Shown: in pieces, positions 55,400-64,000 of the stretch
Layout of the letters: every line of letters starts with the position of its first letter
Numbering within the stretch: position 1 is the first letter of the stretch
Assembly (NCBI GenBank): GCA_035489015.1
Contig: DATHKR010000235.1
Span: 51,915-115,914, forward strand
Direction: 5' to 3'
From: DATFRY01 sp035489015
Lineage (GTDB): Bacteria; Myxococcota_A; Polyangia; Haliangiales; Haliangiaceae
DNA: 64,000 nt
Translations under genes and position numbers: made by a program
Notes under the pieces: generated by a model
Told to the model about the DNA's origin: nothing
The model's database searches: none
What the model saw: only the letters and a program-made list of their open reading frames with translations

Positions 55400-58300
55400 T
55401 CATTCCTTGCCGCGAGGCGGGGCGCTACGGCTCAGCTCGACACCCTCGCGCCACCCCACCTCGGCGGCCAGTCTTCCGGCCATGCGAATGGTCTCGTTCG
55501 GGTCGGCCGCCCACTCGGCGTCGGAGGAGGGCGGGGCGCCCGCGGTGGTGCCGCTCTCCTGCTGTCGCTGCTGGGCGGTGCGCGCCGTGGCGATGAGCAG
55601 CTCGGCGGTGGTCCGGCGATCACCCAGCACCTGCATCTCCTCGATTGCGCTGGCCCGGTAGCGCATCGCCGCGGCTCGATCTCCAGCCTGGTCGGAAAAA
55701 TCGGCCAGCAGCGCAAAGAGCCTCCCGCGCGCGTGTGGCCATCCTCCCTGGCGGGCGAAGCTGAGCGCCTGGCCGGCTGTCTGTCTGGCCTCGGCCCAGC
55801 GCCCGGCTGTCGCGTAGCGCTCGGCGAGCGCGAGGCCGACCCGCCACAGTCGCTCCGGCCCGGTGGCTCGGGCGAGCCCCTCACCGAGGGTGAGGACGTC
55901 GATCGCCTGGACCAGCTCCGTGGTCGCCTCGGCCGGGCGGCCGGCTCGCTCGAGCGCCTGCGCCAGATCGAGATAGATCTGGCACAGCGTGTCGCGATCG
56001 CCGGCGCGCAGCGCGGCGCCGGCCGCGGTCTCGAGCGCGGCGACCGCCGCGGCCGCGTCGCCGACGGCGAGGGCCAGCATCCCGCGGGTGCGCTCGGCCA
56101 GGGCCCGCTGCCGATCGGTGCGGGTCTGCCCCTCCGCCTCGTCGAGCGCGCCGCCGGCCGCGCGCCAGTCGCCGGCCAGGCGCATCACCTCTGCCAGGTG
56201 CAGGAGCGCGTCGACCAGCTCGGCGGGGGCGCCCGGCACGCCGCGGCTCTCCAGCTCGCGCGCCATCGCCGCGCCCCGCGCGTACCAGCGGGCGGCGCCG
56301 CGATCGTCGAACCGGCGCACCGCGTCGGCGCCGGCGGTCATGTAGTGGCGGTAGGCGCGCTTGATCTCGCCCGACTGCTCCGCGTGATGGGCCAGCACCC
56401 CCGGCGTGGCCAGGGTGGAGAGCGAATCGAGCGCGCGCCGGTGCAGGCGGCGGCGCACGTCGGCTGGCGTGCACGCCCACACCACGCTGGCGACCAGGTC
56501 CGACGGGATCGTGAGCGTCGCCGGCTCGACCACGAGCAGGCCGGTCTGCCAGCCGCGATCGGAAAGCGTGACCAGCTCCTCCGGCGAGAGCGACGCCTCC
56601 ACCACCCAGCGCTGCGCGACCGAGCCGTGCACCGACACCGCCTGCAGCACCCGGCGCGCGGCCACGTCGAGCCGGTTGATCCGCACCGAGACCAGGTCGA
56701 CCAGGAGGGCGGGGACGCCGGCCGGGCTGTCGCCGCGGGCGATCCAGCCGGCCAGCTGCTCGAGGGCGGCGGGCGAGCCGGAGGTCAGCGAGGTGACGGT
56801 GGCCGGGTCGGGCACCGGGTGCTCTCCACCGACCAGCGCCGTGATGAGCTCTCGCGCGGGCCCGGAATCGAGCCCGGACAGCTGGATGACGCGGGTGGCG
56901 AAGTCGGGCACCTCGCGCGCGGTGACCAGCACCCGCACCGACGGCGCGTCGGCGGTGGCCTCGATGAGGCCGCGCACCGCGTCACGGCTCGGCTGATCGT
57001 AGTCGTCCCAGTCGACGAAGCAGTAGAGGACGCGGGTGAAGCGGCGCTGGGCGGCGACCAGGACCCGCACCACCGACGCGTGCGCCTCGCGCCGGCGCAC
57101 CGCCAGCTCGAGGCCCTCGGCCGGGTTGCTGAGCCCGAACACCTCGGCCAGGCCGGGCACGTCGCGGTCGGGCAGGCCGGCCCGCGCCACCGCGCGGCGG
57201 AGCAGGTTGAGATCGAAGGGCGGCTCCAGCCCGAGCACGCCCTCGAGCAGGTGGAGCATCGGGTACCAGGAGCTGCGCAGGCCGCTCGGGTCGGCGGCGG
57301 CGACGAAGCTGCGCAGCGAGACCTGGCCCAGCCGGCGGCCGAGCTCGAGCGCGAGGCGTGCCTTGCCGACGCCGGTCGGGCCGACCACGGCGAGCGCGCC
57401 GCCGCCGCCCGGCTGCGCGCGGACGAAGGCGAGCGCCGCGTCCAGCTCGGCCGAGCGGCCCATGAACGGCGACGGGGTCAGCCGGGCGGGCGCGGTCAGC
57501 TCGCAGGTGAGGCGATCCGAGCGGCGCGGCGGCGGGCCGGACTGGCGGGCCAGCAGCTCCTGCTTGCCGGTCCCGTTGGCCATGACCCCGCGCGCCTGGA
57601 GCGGCGGCGGCGACAGCGCCGGCATGGAGATGGTCGGCCCGTGCGACGGCGCGCTGATGGTGGGGTTGGGCGACATGCCGACCAGGGTGCGCGGCGAGAC
57701 CTGCATCGAGCCGACCGGGAACGCGGCGGCCGGGCGGTAGCGCTCGCCGAGCGAGGCGAGCAGGCGCGTGCGCATCTCGCCGGCGGTGGCCGGGCGGCGC
57801 TCGGGTACCTTGTCGAGCGCGTCGAGGATGAGCTGGCCGAGGGCGGCCGGGCAGTGCGGCACGATCTGGTGCGGCGCGGCCGGCACCGCGTTGAGGTGGC
57901 CGTCGAGGATGACCGGCACCGAGGCGCCGGCGAACGGCGTGCGCCCGACCACCATCTCGTAGAGGAGGATGCCGACGGCATACAGATCGGTGGCCGGCTG
58001 GATGAGGTCGCCGCGGATCTGCTCCGGGGCCATGTACTCGGCGGTGCCGACCAGGTGCGACTCGCGGGTGGCCTGGTCGAACAGGCGGGCCAGGCCGAAG
58101 TCGATCACCTTGGCGAAGTCGTCTCCCTCGCGCAGCCGGTCGACCAGCACGTTGTCGGCGGTGAGGTCGCAGTGCACGACGCCGCACGCGTGCGCCTCGG
58201 CCAGCGCGGACAGCACCTGCGCGCCGATGGTGACGATGCGGTCCATCGGCACCCCGCTCTCCTCGATGAGCGACGACAGCGTGCGGCCGCGCAGGTGCTC

Positions 58301-58588
58301 CATCACCAGGAACGGGATGCCGGTCGCGGTGATGCCGAAGTCGTAGATGGCGACGGCGTGTGGGTGGTTGATCCGGCTGGCCGCCATCGCCTCGGCCCGG
58401 AACCACTCGAACCGGGTGGCGATGAGGTCGCGCCGGAGCAGCTTGACCGCGACGGATCGCCCGAGGCCGATCTGCTCGGCCTTGTAAACCACTCCCATGC
58501 CCCCGCTGCCGAGGAGCGACACGAGGCGGTACTTGTCGGCCAGTGTGGTGCCGGCCAACTCCAGCAGCAGTTCCGAAGATCCGCTCAT
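55400..58588 (-). CDS. Ser/Thr kinase-NTPase-TPR fusion (STAND-like)
   Basis: 1062 residues. N-terminal kinase (20-280): LLGSGGMGVVYKA loop, Lys49, then HCDLTADN (139-146) in place of HRDxKxxN, and DFG (163-165), APEQ and DLYAVG. A Pro-rich linker leads to an AAA/STAND ATPase (from 370): 'FMGRSAELDAALAFV', Walker A GPTGVGKA (403-410) with Ala in place of Ser/Thr, and a Walker-B-like FVDWDD. Residues 700-1062 are TPR-like helices (RAYRHYMTAGADAVRRFDD, LLHLAEVMRLAGDWRAAGG). The two catalytic-motif changes are unusual. Fusions of this plan are typical of large myxobacterial signalling proteins. ATG 58588 chosen over TTG 58606. Confidence 0.87.
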   Translation of the reverse strand: MSGSSELLLELAGTTLADKYRLVSLLGSGGMGVVYKAEQIGLGRSVAVKLLRRDLIATRFEWFRAEAMAASRINHPHAVAIYDFGITATGIPFLVMEHLRGRTLSSLIEESGVPMDRIVTIGAQVLSALAEAHACGVVHCDLTADNVLVDRLREGDDFAKVIDFGLARLFDQATRESHLVGTAEYMAPEQIRGDLIQPATDLYAVGILLYEMVVGRTPFAGASVPVILDGHLNAVPAAPHQIVPHCPAALGQLILDALDKVPERRPATAGEMRTRLLASLGERYRPAAAFPVGSMQVSPRTLVGMSPNPTISAPSHGPTISMPALSPPPLQARGVMANGTGKQELLARQSGPPPRRSDRLTCELTAPARLTPSPFMGRSAELDAALAFVRAQPGGGGALAVVGPTGVGKARLALELGRRLGQVSLRSFVAAADPSGLRSSWYPMLHLLEGVLGLEPPFDLNLLRRAVARAGLPDRDVPGLAEVFGLSNPAEGLELAVRRREAHASVVRVLVAAQRRFTRVLYCFVDWDDYDQPSRDAVRGLIEATADAPSVRVLVTAREVPDFATRVIQLSGLDSGPARELITALVGGEHPVPDPATVTSLTSGSPAALEQLAGWIARGDSPAGVPALLVDLVSVRINRLDVAARRVLQAVSVHGSVAQRWVVEASLSPEELVTLSDRGWQTGLLVVEPATLTIPSDLVASVVWACTPADVRRRLHRRALDSLSTLATPGVLAHHAEQSGEIKRAYRHYMTAGADAVRRFDDRGAARWYARGAAMARELESRGVPGAPAELVDALLHLAEVMRLAGDWRAAGGALDEAEGQTRTDRQRALAERTRGMLALAVGDAAAAVAALETAAGAALRAGDRDTLCQIYLDLAQALERAGRPAEATTELVQAIDVLTLGEGLARATGPERLWRVGLALAERYATAGRWAEARQTAGQALSFARQGGWPHARGRLFALLADFSDQAGDRAAAMRYRASAIEEMQVLGDRRTTAELLIATARTAQQRQQESGTTAGAPPSSDAEWAADPNETIRMAGRLAAEVGWREGVELSRSAPPRGKE

Positions 58589-58731
58589 TCTCGGCTGCGC
58601 GACCAACCCCTTCGTTCCCCCGGGTCCAGCACGTAACTATGGTTACACGTCTGACGCTGGAACGGGGGCCTTCCGGCCCTCTGGAGCGCACGAGTGTAGC
58701 GCGGTGCCCGACCACCGCCTACGTTGCGGCG

Positions 58732-59067
58732 ATGTCAGTCTCGCGCCGAGGCGACGCCGATGGCGACCAGCGGGAGTCGTCCGGGTCGGACGAGCCGGAC
58801 GTGGTCGAGGTGGCGATCACCGACGAGCTCGATCTGCACACCTTCCTCCCGCGCGACGTGTCGTCGCTGGTGCCGGAGTACCTGGACGAGTGTGCTCGCC
58901 GGGGATTTCGCGAGGTCCGCATCGTCCACGGCAAGGGCCGCGGTGTGCTCCGCCGTGCGGTGTACGCGGCCCTCGACCGACATCCGCGAGTCGCGTCGTA
59001 TCGCCAGGCCGAAGAATGGGCCGGTGGCTGGGGCGCGACGGTCGTGACGCTGACGCCGTCGTCGTGA
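58732..59067 (+). CDS. Smr-domain protein
   Basis: 111 residues. A short acidic N-terminus precedes a complete Smr domain: ELDLHTFLPRDVSSLVPEYL, VRIVHGKGRGVLRRAVYAAL and GGWGATVVTLTP, with the family's LDLH and HGKGxGxLR motifs. Smr domains are nicking or RNA-cleaving nucleases, as in MutS2; here the domain stands alone with no MutS part. ATG 58732 was chosen close to the conserved part; longer frames to 58543 carry no recognisable sequence. Divergent from the kinase fusion. Confidence 0.85.
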   Translation: MSVSRRGDADGDQRESSGSDEPDVVEVAITDELDLHTFLPRDVSSLVPEYLDECARRGFREVRIVHGKGRGVLRRAVYAALDRHPRVASYRQAEEWAGGWGATVVTLTPSS

Positions 59068-59117
59068 TTCTGACACCCCTCAGGGGCGAAGCGAACCCGA
59101 CGCGGCGCGATCGGCGA

Positions 59118-59969
59118 TCAGCCGGGCCAGTCCGGGCCGGCCGGCGCGAACACCACCACCCGGTCGCGCAGGGACGGCGGCAGCCGGCGCGCGAGGATCT
59201 CGCGTACCTCGCCCGGCCGGTAGAGCTGACTGAAGTGCATCAGCACGACCGCCTCGTTGCGGAACCGGTCGGCGCGCTCGATGAGCTCGTCGAGGTGGAT
59301 GTGGCAGCCGGCCCGCGCGTCGGCGATCGGCTTCTTGCCATCGAGGAACGTGCACTCCAGGACCAGCACCCGGCTCTCCAGGATGGACGGCTCGCGGTCG
59401 AGCACCACCGCGAGCGTGTCGGTCGCGTAGGCGAGCTCGAGCCGGTCGACCGACTCCGAGACCACCTCGCCGCGCCGGCGGCGCTCGGCGATCGCGCGGC
59501 CGTCGAGCCCGCGCAGGTCGGCGCGGAGCTTGGCCACCCGCCGCACGATGAGGTATCCGAGCGAGGGCACCGGGTGATACGTGCGAAAGGCACGCACCAC
59601 CAGATCGCCGCGCAGCGCGACCTCCTCACCCGGCTGCATCGGCACCATGTCGACCGCCAGCTCGTGGCGCTGGAGGCGGCTGGTGGCGGCGAGCACCTCG
59701 GCGATCGCCGGCGCCAGCTCGGCGGGCAGGTACAGGCGCAGGAGGCGCGGGTAGCCGAACAGCGCGCGCATGCCGAGCAGCGACGAAAGCCCGCCGACGT
59801 GATCGACGTGGCCGTGGCTGAGGAAGAGGTAGCGGGCGGTGGCGGCGGTGCGGAGCGGCCAGCCGACGTCGAACAGAGAGTCGAGCTCCGGCACGTGCAG
59901 CGAGGTGTAGATGCCCCCCAGGGACACACCGCGCAACGTGAAGCCTTGCGTGTGCAGCTGAGTCAGCAC
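59118..59969 (-). CDS. Metallo-beta-lactamase fold hydrolase, RNase Z-like
   Basis: 283 residues. The metal motif HxHxDH lies in FLSHGHVDHVGG (His52, His54, Asp56, His57), further ligands are likely in YHPVPS and YATDT, with ECTFLDG and MHFSQLYRP at the C-terminus. The short length and the 'GFTLRGVSLGGIYTSLHVPEL' N-terminus are like the RNase Z/ElaC-type group, although the exosite arm is not evident, so a ribonuclease role is only possible. GTG start. It lies 50 bases from the convergent Smr gene, and divergent from ubiB. Confidence 0.8.
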   Translation of the reverse strand: MLTQLHTQGFTLRGVSLGGIYTSLHVPELDSLFDVGWPLRTAATARYLFLSHGHVDHVGGLSSLLGMRALFGYPRLLRLYLPAELAPAIAEVLAATSRLQRHELAVDMVPMQPGEEVALRGDLVVRAFRTYHPVPSLGYLIVRRVAKLRADLRGLDGRAIAERRRRGEVVSESVDRLELAYATDTLAVVLDREPSILESRVLVLECTFLDGKKPIADARAGCHIHLDELIERADRFRNEAVVLMHFSQLYRPGEVREILARRLPPSLRDRVVVFAPAGPDWPG

Positions 59970-60099
59970 CGAGAGCAGCCTACTCGATGATCCGCGGGTC
60001 TGGTGGTGGCTCGTCGAATGGCCACCCTCGGCCCAGGCGGCGCCGCGCGCGGACTTTGCCCGGATCGGCGCGAGAGGCGGCGTGCTACGTTAGCCCGCG

Positions 60100-61488
60100 A
60101 TGTTCTGGATCGTCTCCCTCTCGGCCGCGACGGCGCTGCTGCTCCTGACGCTCGCGTCGTCCACGCTTCGCCGCGTGTGGCTGTTCGCGATCTACCTGAC
60201 CAAGTATCTCTGGCTGGGGCTGGCCCAGGTCCTCGGCCTGCGCCGGCTGGCCGCGCGCGTGACCGGGCGGGCCTACCTCCCGCTGACCCGACCGGCCGCG
60301 GTGCGCCTCCTGTGCGAGGACATGGGGCCGACCTTCATCAAGTTCGGCCAGATCGTGGCGTCGTCGGCCGGCATGTTCCCGGCCCGCTACACGGTCGAGT
60401 TCCAGATGGTGCTCGACCGCGTGCGCCCGTTCCCGTTCGACCAGGTGAACCAGATCGTGCGCGACGAGCTGGGCGAGCGCGCCGTCGAGCTGGGCGAGAT
60501 CGATCCCCACCAGCTGGCCGCCGCGTCGATCGCGCAGGTGCACACCGCGACCCTGGCCGACGGGACTGACGTGGTGCTGAAGGTCCAGCGACCCGGCATC
60601 CAGCGCCTCATCGAGGCCGACGTGCGCCTGATGACCGCGCTGGCCCGGATCCTCTCGCGCCTGTTCCCGCGCCGCACCGAGTTCATCAACCCGGTCGGCT
60701 TCGTCCAGGACTTCGCCGCCACCCTCCGCGAGGAGCTCGACTTCCGCATGGAGGCCGAGAACCTGGACCGCTTCAACGAGATCATGCGCGAGCTGGCCTA
60801 CAAGGACGTGCGCGCGCCGGTGCCGAACTGGGCGCTCACCACCGAGCGGGTGCTGGTCATGGAGCGGTTCATGGGCACCCGGGTGGACGACGAGGCGGCG
60901 ATCCGCGGGCGCGGGCTCGACGGCGAGGAGAAGCTGGTCCACGGGCTGCGGGCCTGGTTCCAGTGCGTGGTGCTGTACGGCTTCTTCCACGGCGACGTGC
61001 ACGCCGGCAACCTCATGCTGCTCGAGTCTGGCGACCTCGGCTTCCTCGACTTCGGCATCGTCGGCCGCTTCGACGACAGACAGCGCCGCCTGGTCACCGA
61101 GTACGTGGTCGCGTTCGGCACCGGCGACTACAAGAAGCTGGCCGAGGTGATCGTCGAGATGGGCGGGGTGGCCAGCTCCGAGGTCGACATGGACGGGTTC
61201 GTGGTCGGGCTGAAGGACGCCTACGGCCCGCTCCTCACCATCGCGTTCGGCGAGCTCAACTACGCCGACATGCTGCCGCGCATCAACAAGGTGGCGCGCG
61301 ATCACCGCATGGTGATGCCGCGCGAGTTCATCCTCATCCTCAAGCAGATGCTGTACTTCGATCGCTACGCCAAGATCCTCGCCCCCAAGCTGAACGTGTT
61401 CTCCGACCCGCGCCTGCTCATGGGCCTCCTGCAGGACGTGCAGAAGGTGCGGGCCGAGACGGCGGCGAGCGCAGCCGCCCAGGCGTGA
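60100..61488 (+). CDS. UbiB/ABC1/AarF-family atypical kinase
   Basis: 462 residues. N-terminal hydrophobic stretch (WIVSLSAATALLLLTLAS), the family's KxGQ motif (FIKFGQIVASSAG), a 'QLAAASIAQVHTATL' Ala-rich loop, VVLKVQRPG with the catalytic Lys, and 'HGDVHAGNLML' with FLDFGIVG for metal binding. UbiB-like proteins are ATPases or atypical kinases that help isoprenoid-lipid (coenzyme Q or related) metabolism at membranes. The usual C-terminal membrane helices are not clear. The gene has its own promoter region; S9 peptidase follows after 54 bases. Confidence 0.9.
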   Translation: MFWIVSLSAATALLLLTLASSTLRRVWLFAIYLTKYLWLGLAQVLGLRRLAARVTGRAYLPLTRPAAVRLLCEDMGPTFIKFGQIVASSAGMFPARYTVEFQMVLDRVRPFPFDQVNQIVRDELGERAVELGEIDPHQLAAASIAQVHTATLADGTDVVLKVQRPGIQRLIEADVRLMTALARILSRLFPRRTEFINPVGFVQDFAATLREELDFRMEAENLDRFNEIMRELAYKDVRAPVPNWALTTERVLVMERFMGTRVDDEAAIRGRGLDGEEKLVHGLRAWFQCVVLYGFFHGDVHAGNLMLLESGDLGFLDFGIVGRFDDRQRRLVTEYVVAFGTGDYKKLAEVIVEMGGVASSEVDMDGFVVGLKDAYGPLLTIAFGELNYADMLPRINKVARDHRMVMPREFILILKQMLYFDRYAKILAPKLNVFSDPRLLMGLLQDVQKVRAETAASAAAQA

Positions 61489-61542
61489 CCGCGCCCGGGC
61501 CGGCGCTCGCGATCGGGGCGCACCTGTCGCTATGATGGCGCC

Positions 61543-63837
61543 ATGCGCGCCTCGCCCGGCCGGTCCCCCGCCGCCCTCCTCGCGTCCGCCCTGCTCGCCG
61601 CCGGAGGTGGCTGCCAGCAGGGCAGCGAGGCGCGCGGGCGGGATGGCGACCACGAGCCGGGCCGGGGCGATGGCCGGGGGGATGGAATGAACACGACCGC
61701 CGAGGCCGGCCAGTGGCCCGCCACCGACGACGCGGTGCTCGAGCAGATCGCGTCGACCTACAACTTCACTCTCGGCGAGCCGGCCGGCGTGTGGGTGGCG
61801 CCCGACGGCGGCGCGGTCCTGTTTCGCCGGTCGCCGGCTCGATCGTTCGAGTCGGATCTTTACTCGTTCGACACCGCGAGCGGGCAGACCACGGTGCTCC
61901 TGACCGCGCAGAAGCTGCTCGGCGGCAAGGCCGAGGACCTGTCGATCGAGGAGAAGGCGCGGCGTGAGCGCATGCGCCTGGCCACCCGCGGCATCACCTC
62001 GTTCACCGCGTCCGACGACGGCGCGCGCCTGCTGGTGCCGCTGTCCGGCCGCCTGTTCCTGGTCGAGCGGGCGACCGCGGCCAGCCGCGAGCTCACCATC
62101 CCGGGCACCGCGTCCGACCCGCAGCTTTCGCCCGACGGGCAGCGGGTGGCGGTCGTCATCGACGGCGATCTCCACGTCGTCGACGCCGCGAGCGGCGCGG
62201 TGCGCCGCCTCACCCACCGCGCGTCGCCCGCGGTCGAGCACGGCCTGGCCGAGTTCGTCGCCCAGGAGGAGATGAACCGCTTCCACGGGACCTGGTGGTC
62301 GCCCGACAGCCGCTTCCTCGCCTATCAGAAGACCGACGCCAGCGCGGTCGACGTCCTCCACGTCGCCGACGCTACCCACCCGGAGCAGGAGCCGACCGCG
62401 TTCCGCTACCCGCGGGCGGGCCGGCCCAACGCCGACGTCACCCTCGGCGTGGTGCCGGCGACCGGCGGCAAGACGGTCTGGGTGAGCTGGGACCGGGCGG
62501 CGTACCCGTACCTGGCCACCGTGGTGTGGCCGAAGAACGGCCCGCTCACCGCGGTGGTGCAGAACCGCGCGCAGACCGAGGAGAAGGTGCTGGCGGTCGA
62601 CGCGAAGACCGGCCGCACCCGCGACCTCCTGGTCGAGCGCGACCAGGCGTGGCTCAACCTCGACCAGACCGTGCCGCGCTGGCTGCCGGACGGCAGCGGA
62701 TTTCTATGGAGCAGCGAGCGCAGCGGGGCGTGGGAGCTGGAGCTGCGCGGCGCCGACGGCGCGCCGGTGCGCACGCTGGTGCCGGGCGCGCTCGGCTACC
62801 GCGAGCTGGCCGGGGTGTCCGCCGACGGCGGCGCGGTCTGGGTGGTGGCGAGCGACGACCCACGCCAGTCGCAGGTCTACCGGGTGCCGACCGCCGGCGG
62901 CGAGCCGACCCGGCTCACCTCGACCGACGGCCTGCACGAGCTGGTCACTTCCGACAAGAGCGACGTGCACGTGCTGGTCCTGCGCGACGCGGCCGGCGGC
63001 CGGCGCCAGGTGGTGCGCCGCGCCGACGGCGAGGAGATCGGCGCGCTCGAGTCGGTGGCCGAGAAGCCGGCCCACCTGCCGGAGCCGGAGCTGGTCACCG
63101 TCGACGTCGAGGGGCGCAAGTACCGCGCCGCGATCATCCGGCCGCGCGCGTTCGAGCGCGGGCGGCGCTACCCGGTCCTGGTCTCGGTCTACGGCGGACC
63201 GCACAGCAACGTGGTCAAGCTCGAGCCGTACGCCTACCTGACCGATCAGTGGTACGCCGACGCCGGCTTCGTCGTGGTGCGCTCCGACGGGCGCGGCACG
63301 CCCGGGCGCGGGCGCGAGTGGGAGCGCGCGATCCGCGGCGATCTGGTCAACGTGGCGATGTCGGATCAGGTCGCGGTGCTGAAGGCGCTGGCCGCCGGGC
63401 GGCCGGAGATGGACCTCGGCCGGGTCGGCATCACCGGCTGGTCGTTCGGCGGCTACATGTCGGCGATGGCGGTGCTGCTCCGCCCGGACGTGTTCCGCGC
63501 CGGCGCGGCCGGCGCGCCGGTCACCGACTGGCGCGACTACGACACCCACTACACCGAGCGCTACATGGGCCTCCTGCCCGCCGCCGAGCCGGCCTACCAG
63601 GCGACCAGCGCGCTGACCCACGCCGAGGAGCTGGAGCGCCCGCTCCTCCTCATCCACGGGACCACCGACGACAACGTCTACTTCACCCACAGCCTCAAGC
63701 TCAGCCAGGCGCTGTTCCGGGCCGGCAAGCCGTTCGAGATGCTGCCGCTGGCCGGCTTCACGCACATGGTGCCGGACCCGGCGGTGAAGAAGGCGCTCTA
63801 CCACCGCATCCTGGCGTTCTTCCGCGCGCGCCTGTAG
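61543..63837 (+). CDS. S9-family prolyl oligopeptidase/DPP IV-like lipoprotein
   Basis: 764 residues. Lipoprotein signal (lipobox AGGGC, Cys24) and a Gly/Arg/Asp-rich spacer. The N-terminal beta-propeller (about 65-530) contains the DPP IV 'QEEMNRFHGTWWSPDS' double-Glu region that binds substrate N-termini. The C-terminal alpha/beta hydrolase has the Ser634 nucleophile in GWSFGGYMS, Asp in HGTTDDNVYF and His in GFTHMVPD. It thus should release dipeptides from N-termini. An extracellular/periplasmic location is consistent with predatory or nutritional protein breakdown. Confidence 0.88.
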   Translation: MRASPGRSPAALLASALLAAGGGCQQGSEARGRDGDHEPGRGDGRGDGMNTTAEAGQWPATDDAVLEQIASTYNFTLGEPAGVWVAPDGGAVLFRRSPARSFESDLYSFDTASGQTTVLLTAQKLLGGKAEDLSIEEKARRERMRLATRGITSFTASDDGARLLVPLSGRLFLVERATAASRELTIPGTASDPQLSPDGQRVAVVIDGDLHVVDAASGAVRRLTHRASPAVEHGLAEFVAQEEMNRFHGTWWSPDSRFLAYQKTDASAVDVLHVADATHPEQEPTAFRYPRAGRPNADVTLGVVPATGGKTVWVSWDRAAYPYLATVVWPKNGPLTAVVQNRAQTEEKVLAVDAKTGRTRDLLVERDQAWLNLDQTVPRWLPDGSGFLWSSERSGAWELELRGADGAPVRTLVPGALGYRELAGVSADGGAVWVVASDDPRQSQVYRVPTAGGEPTRLTSTDGLHELVTSDKSDVHVLVLRDAAGGRRQVVRRADGEEIGALESVAEKPAHLPEPELVTVDVEGRKYRAAIIRPRAFERGRRYPVLVSVYGGPHSNVVKLEPYAYLTDQWYADAGFVVVRSDGRGTPGRGREWERAIRGDLVNVAMSDQVAVLKALAAGRPEMDLGRVGITGWSFGGYMSAMAVLLRPDVFRAGAAGAPVTDWRDYDTHYTERYMGLLPAAEPAYQATSALTHAEELERPLLLIHGTTDDNVYFTHSLKLSQALFRAGKPFEMLPLAGFTHMVPDPAVKKALYHRILAFFRARL

Positions 63838-63859
63838 CTGGATCGGCCTAGTGCACCGC

Positions 63860-64000
63860 CGCCGATATGGCGTCAACGAGGCGGTGTGGATCGCCGTCGA
63901 GCGCAAGGCGCGACGACGACGGGCTACTCGCCGTAGCTCGAGGAGTTGCAACGCAGCGATCGGCGGTGAGGCGCACCGGATCGTTGATGTCATATCGGCG
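63860..64000. mobile_element. Possible small inverted-repeat (MITE-like) element, cut by window end
   Basis: CGCCGATATGGCGTCAACGA (63860-63879) and TCGTTGATGTCATATCGGCG (63981-64000) are inverted repeats matching at 18 of 20 positions, about 100 bases apart. The inner sequence has partial complementarity too. There is no open frame, so it would be a non-autonomous element or a long imperfect hairpin. The right flank lies beyond the window, so target-site duplication cannot be checked. Confidence 0.5.

Noticed and set aside
55253..58636. Long plus-strand frame of more than 1100 codons opposite the kinase fusion
   Set aside because: It is the antisense shadow of a clear kinase-NTPase-TPR gene; the translation is rich in Arg, Ala, His and Gly with no recognisable domain.
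60085..62379. Long minus-strand frame across ubiB and the S9 peptidase
   Set aside because: Spans two well supported plus-strand genes and has no recognisable product.

Overview
The window looks like a chromosomal segment of a member of the Myxococcota (Polyangia/Haliangium-like). It is very rich in G+C and densely coded on both strands. It holds seven eukaryotic-type Ser/Thr kinase genes in 64 kb, several PEGA and TPR proteins next to kinases, many short lipoproteins, a protein with a MYXO-CTERM-like C-terminal tripartite signal, and a minor-pilin/PilY1 cluster. These are family-level inferences; there is no rRNA or other phylogenetic marker in the window, and I found no tRNA, CRISPR array, prophage or complete IS element.

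Layout. 1-216: 3' end of an ArfB-type peptidyl-tRNA hydrolase. 234-3857 (minus): a translationally coupled cluster of three lipoprotein-type cytochromes, an outer-membrane barrel with its own N-terminal haem motif, and a haloalkane-dehalogenase-like hydrolase. 4076-10938: a large TPR protein, then a kinase with a C-terminal PEGA domain and its TPR partner. 11107-13812: DUF3052-like protein, small membrane protein, lipoprotein, kinase. 13912-16403: PEGA/beta-barrel protein and an unknown protein. 16476-19845: Tat-exported TldD, TldE, VOC protein. 19829-23576 (minus): kinase, atypical kinase and outer-membrane protein in one coupled operon. 23796-24972: Xre-RES toxin-antitoxin with a palindromic operator. 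25157-29208: NHL-repeat lipoprotein, degenerate receiver, and a coupled three-gene operon for secreted Cys-rich and extensin-like proteins. 29224-34910: TatC, lipoproteins, a putative secreted RelA/SpoT-fold protein, and a membrane operon with a caspase-like His/Cys pattern. 34942-41167: hybrid histidine kinase, tail-anchored kinase, ABC-F ATPase. 41247-45712: FimU/GspH-like pilin, PilY1, PilV, PilW, PilX. 45833-50814: C-type lectin lipoprotein, kinase, W-rich lipoprotein, ApaH, M14 carboxypeptidase. 50911-55323: small membrane protein, CDP-alcohol phosphatidyltransferase, NagD-like HAD, TerB-like protein, RpoH-like sigma factor with a Cys-rich tail, Fis-type small regulator. 55400-63837: kinase-NTPase-TPR protein, Smr protein, RNase Z-like hydrolase, UbiB-like kinase and S9 peptidase. 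63860-64000: a probable small inverted-repeat element cut by the window edge.

Most of the region is signalling plus cell-envelope biology: kinases paired with PEGA/TPR proteins or outer-membrane proteins, exported redox proteins, and pilus tip components. The least conventional loci are the putative exported RelA/SpoT-fold lipoprotein (31713-32453), the adjacent membrane operon with a clan-CD-like protein (32642-34128), the porin/cytochrome cluster (1154-3857), the kinase with a DFN motif and a large insertion (20347-21903), and the sigma factor with a C-terminal Cys cluster (54132-55037).
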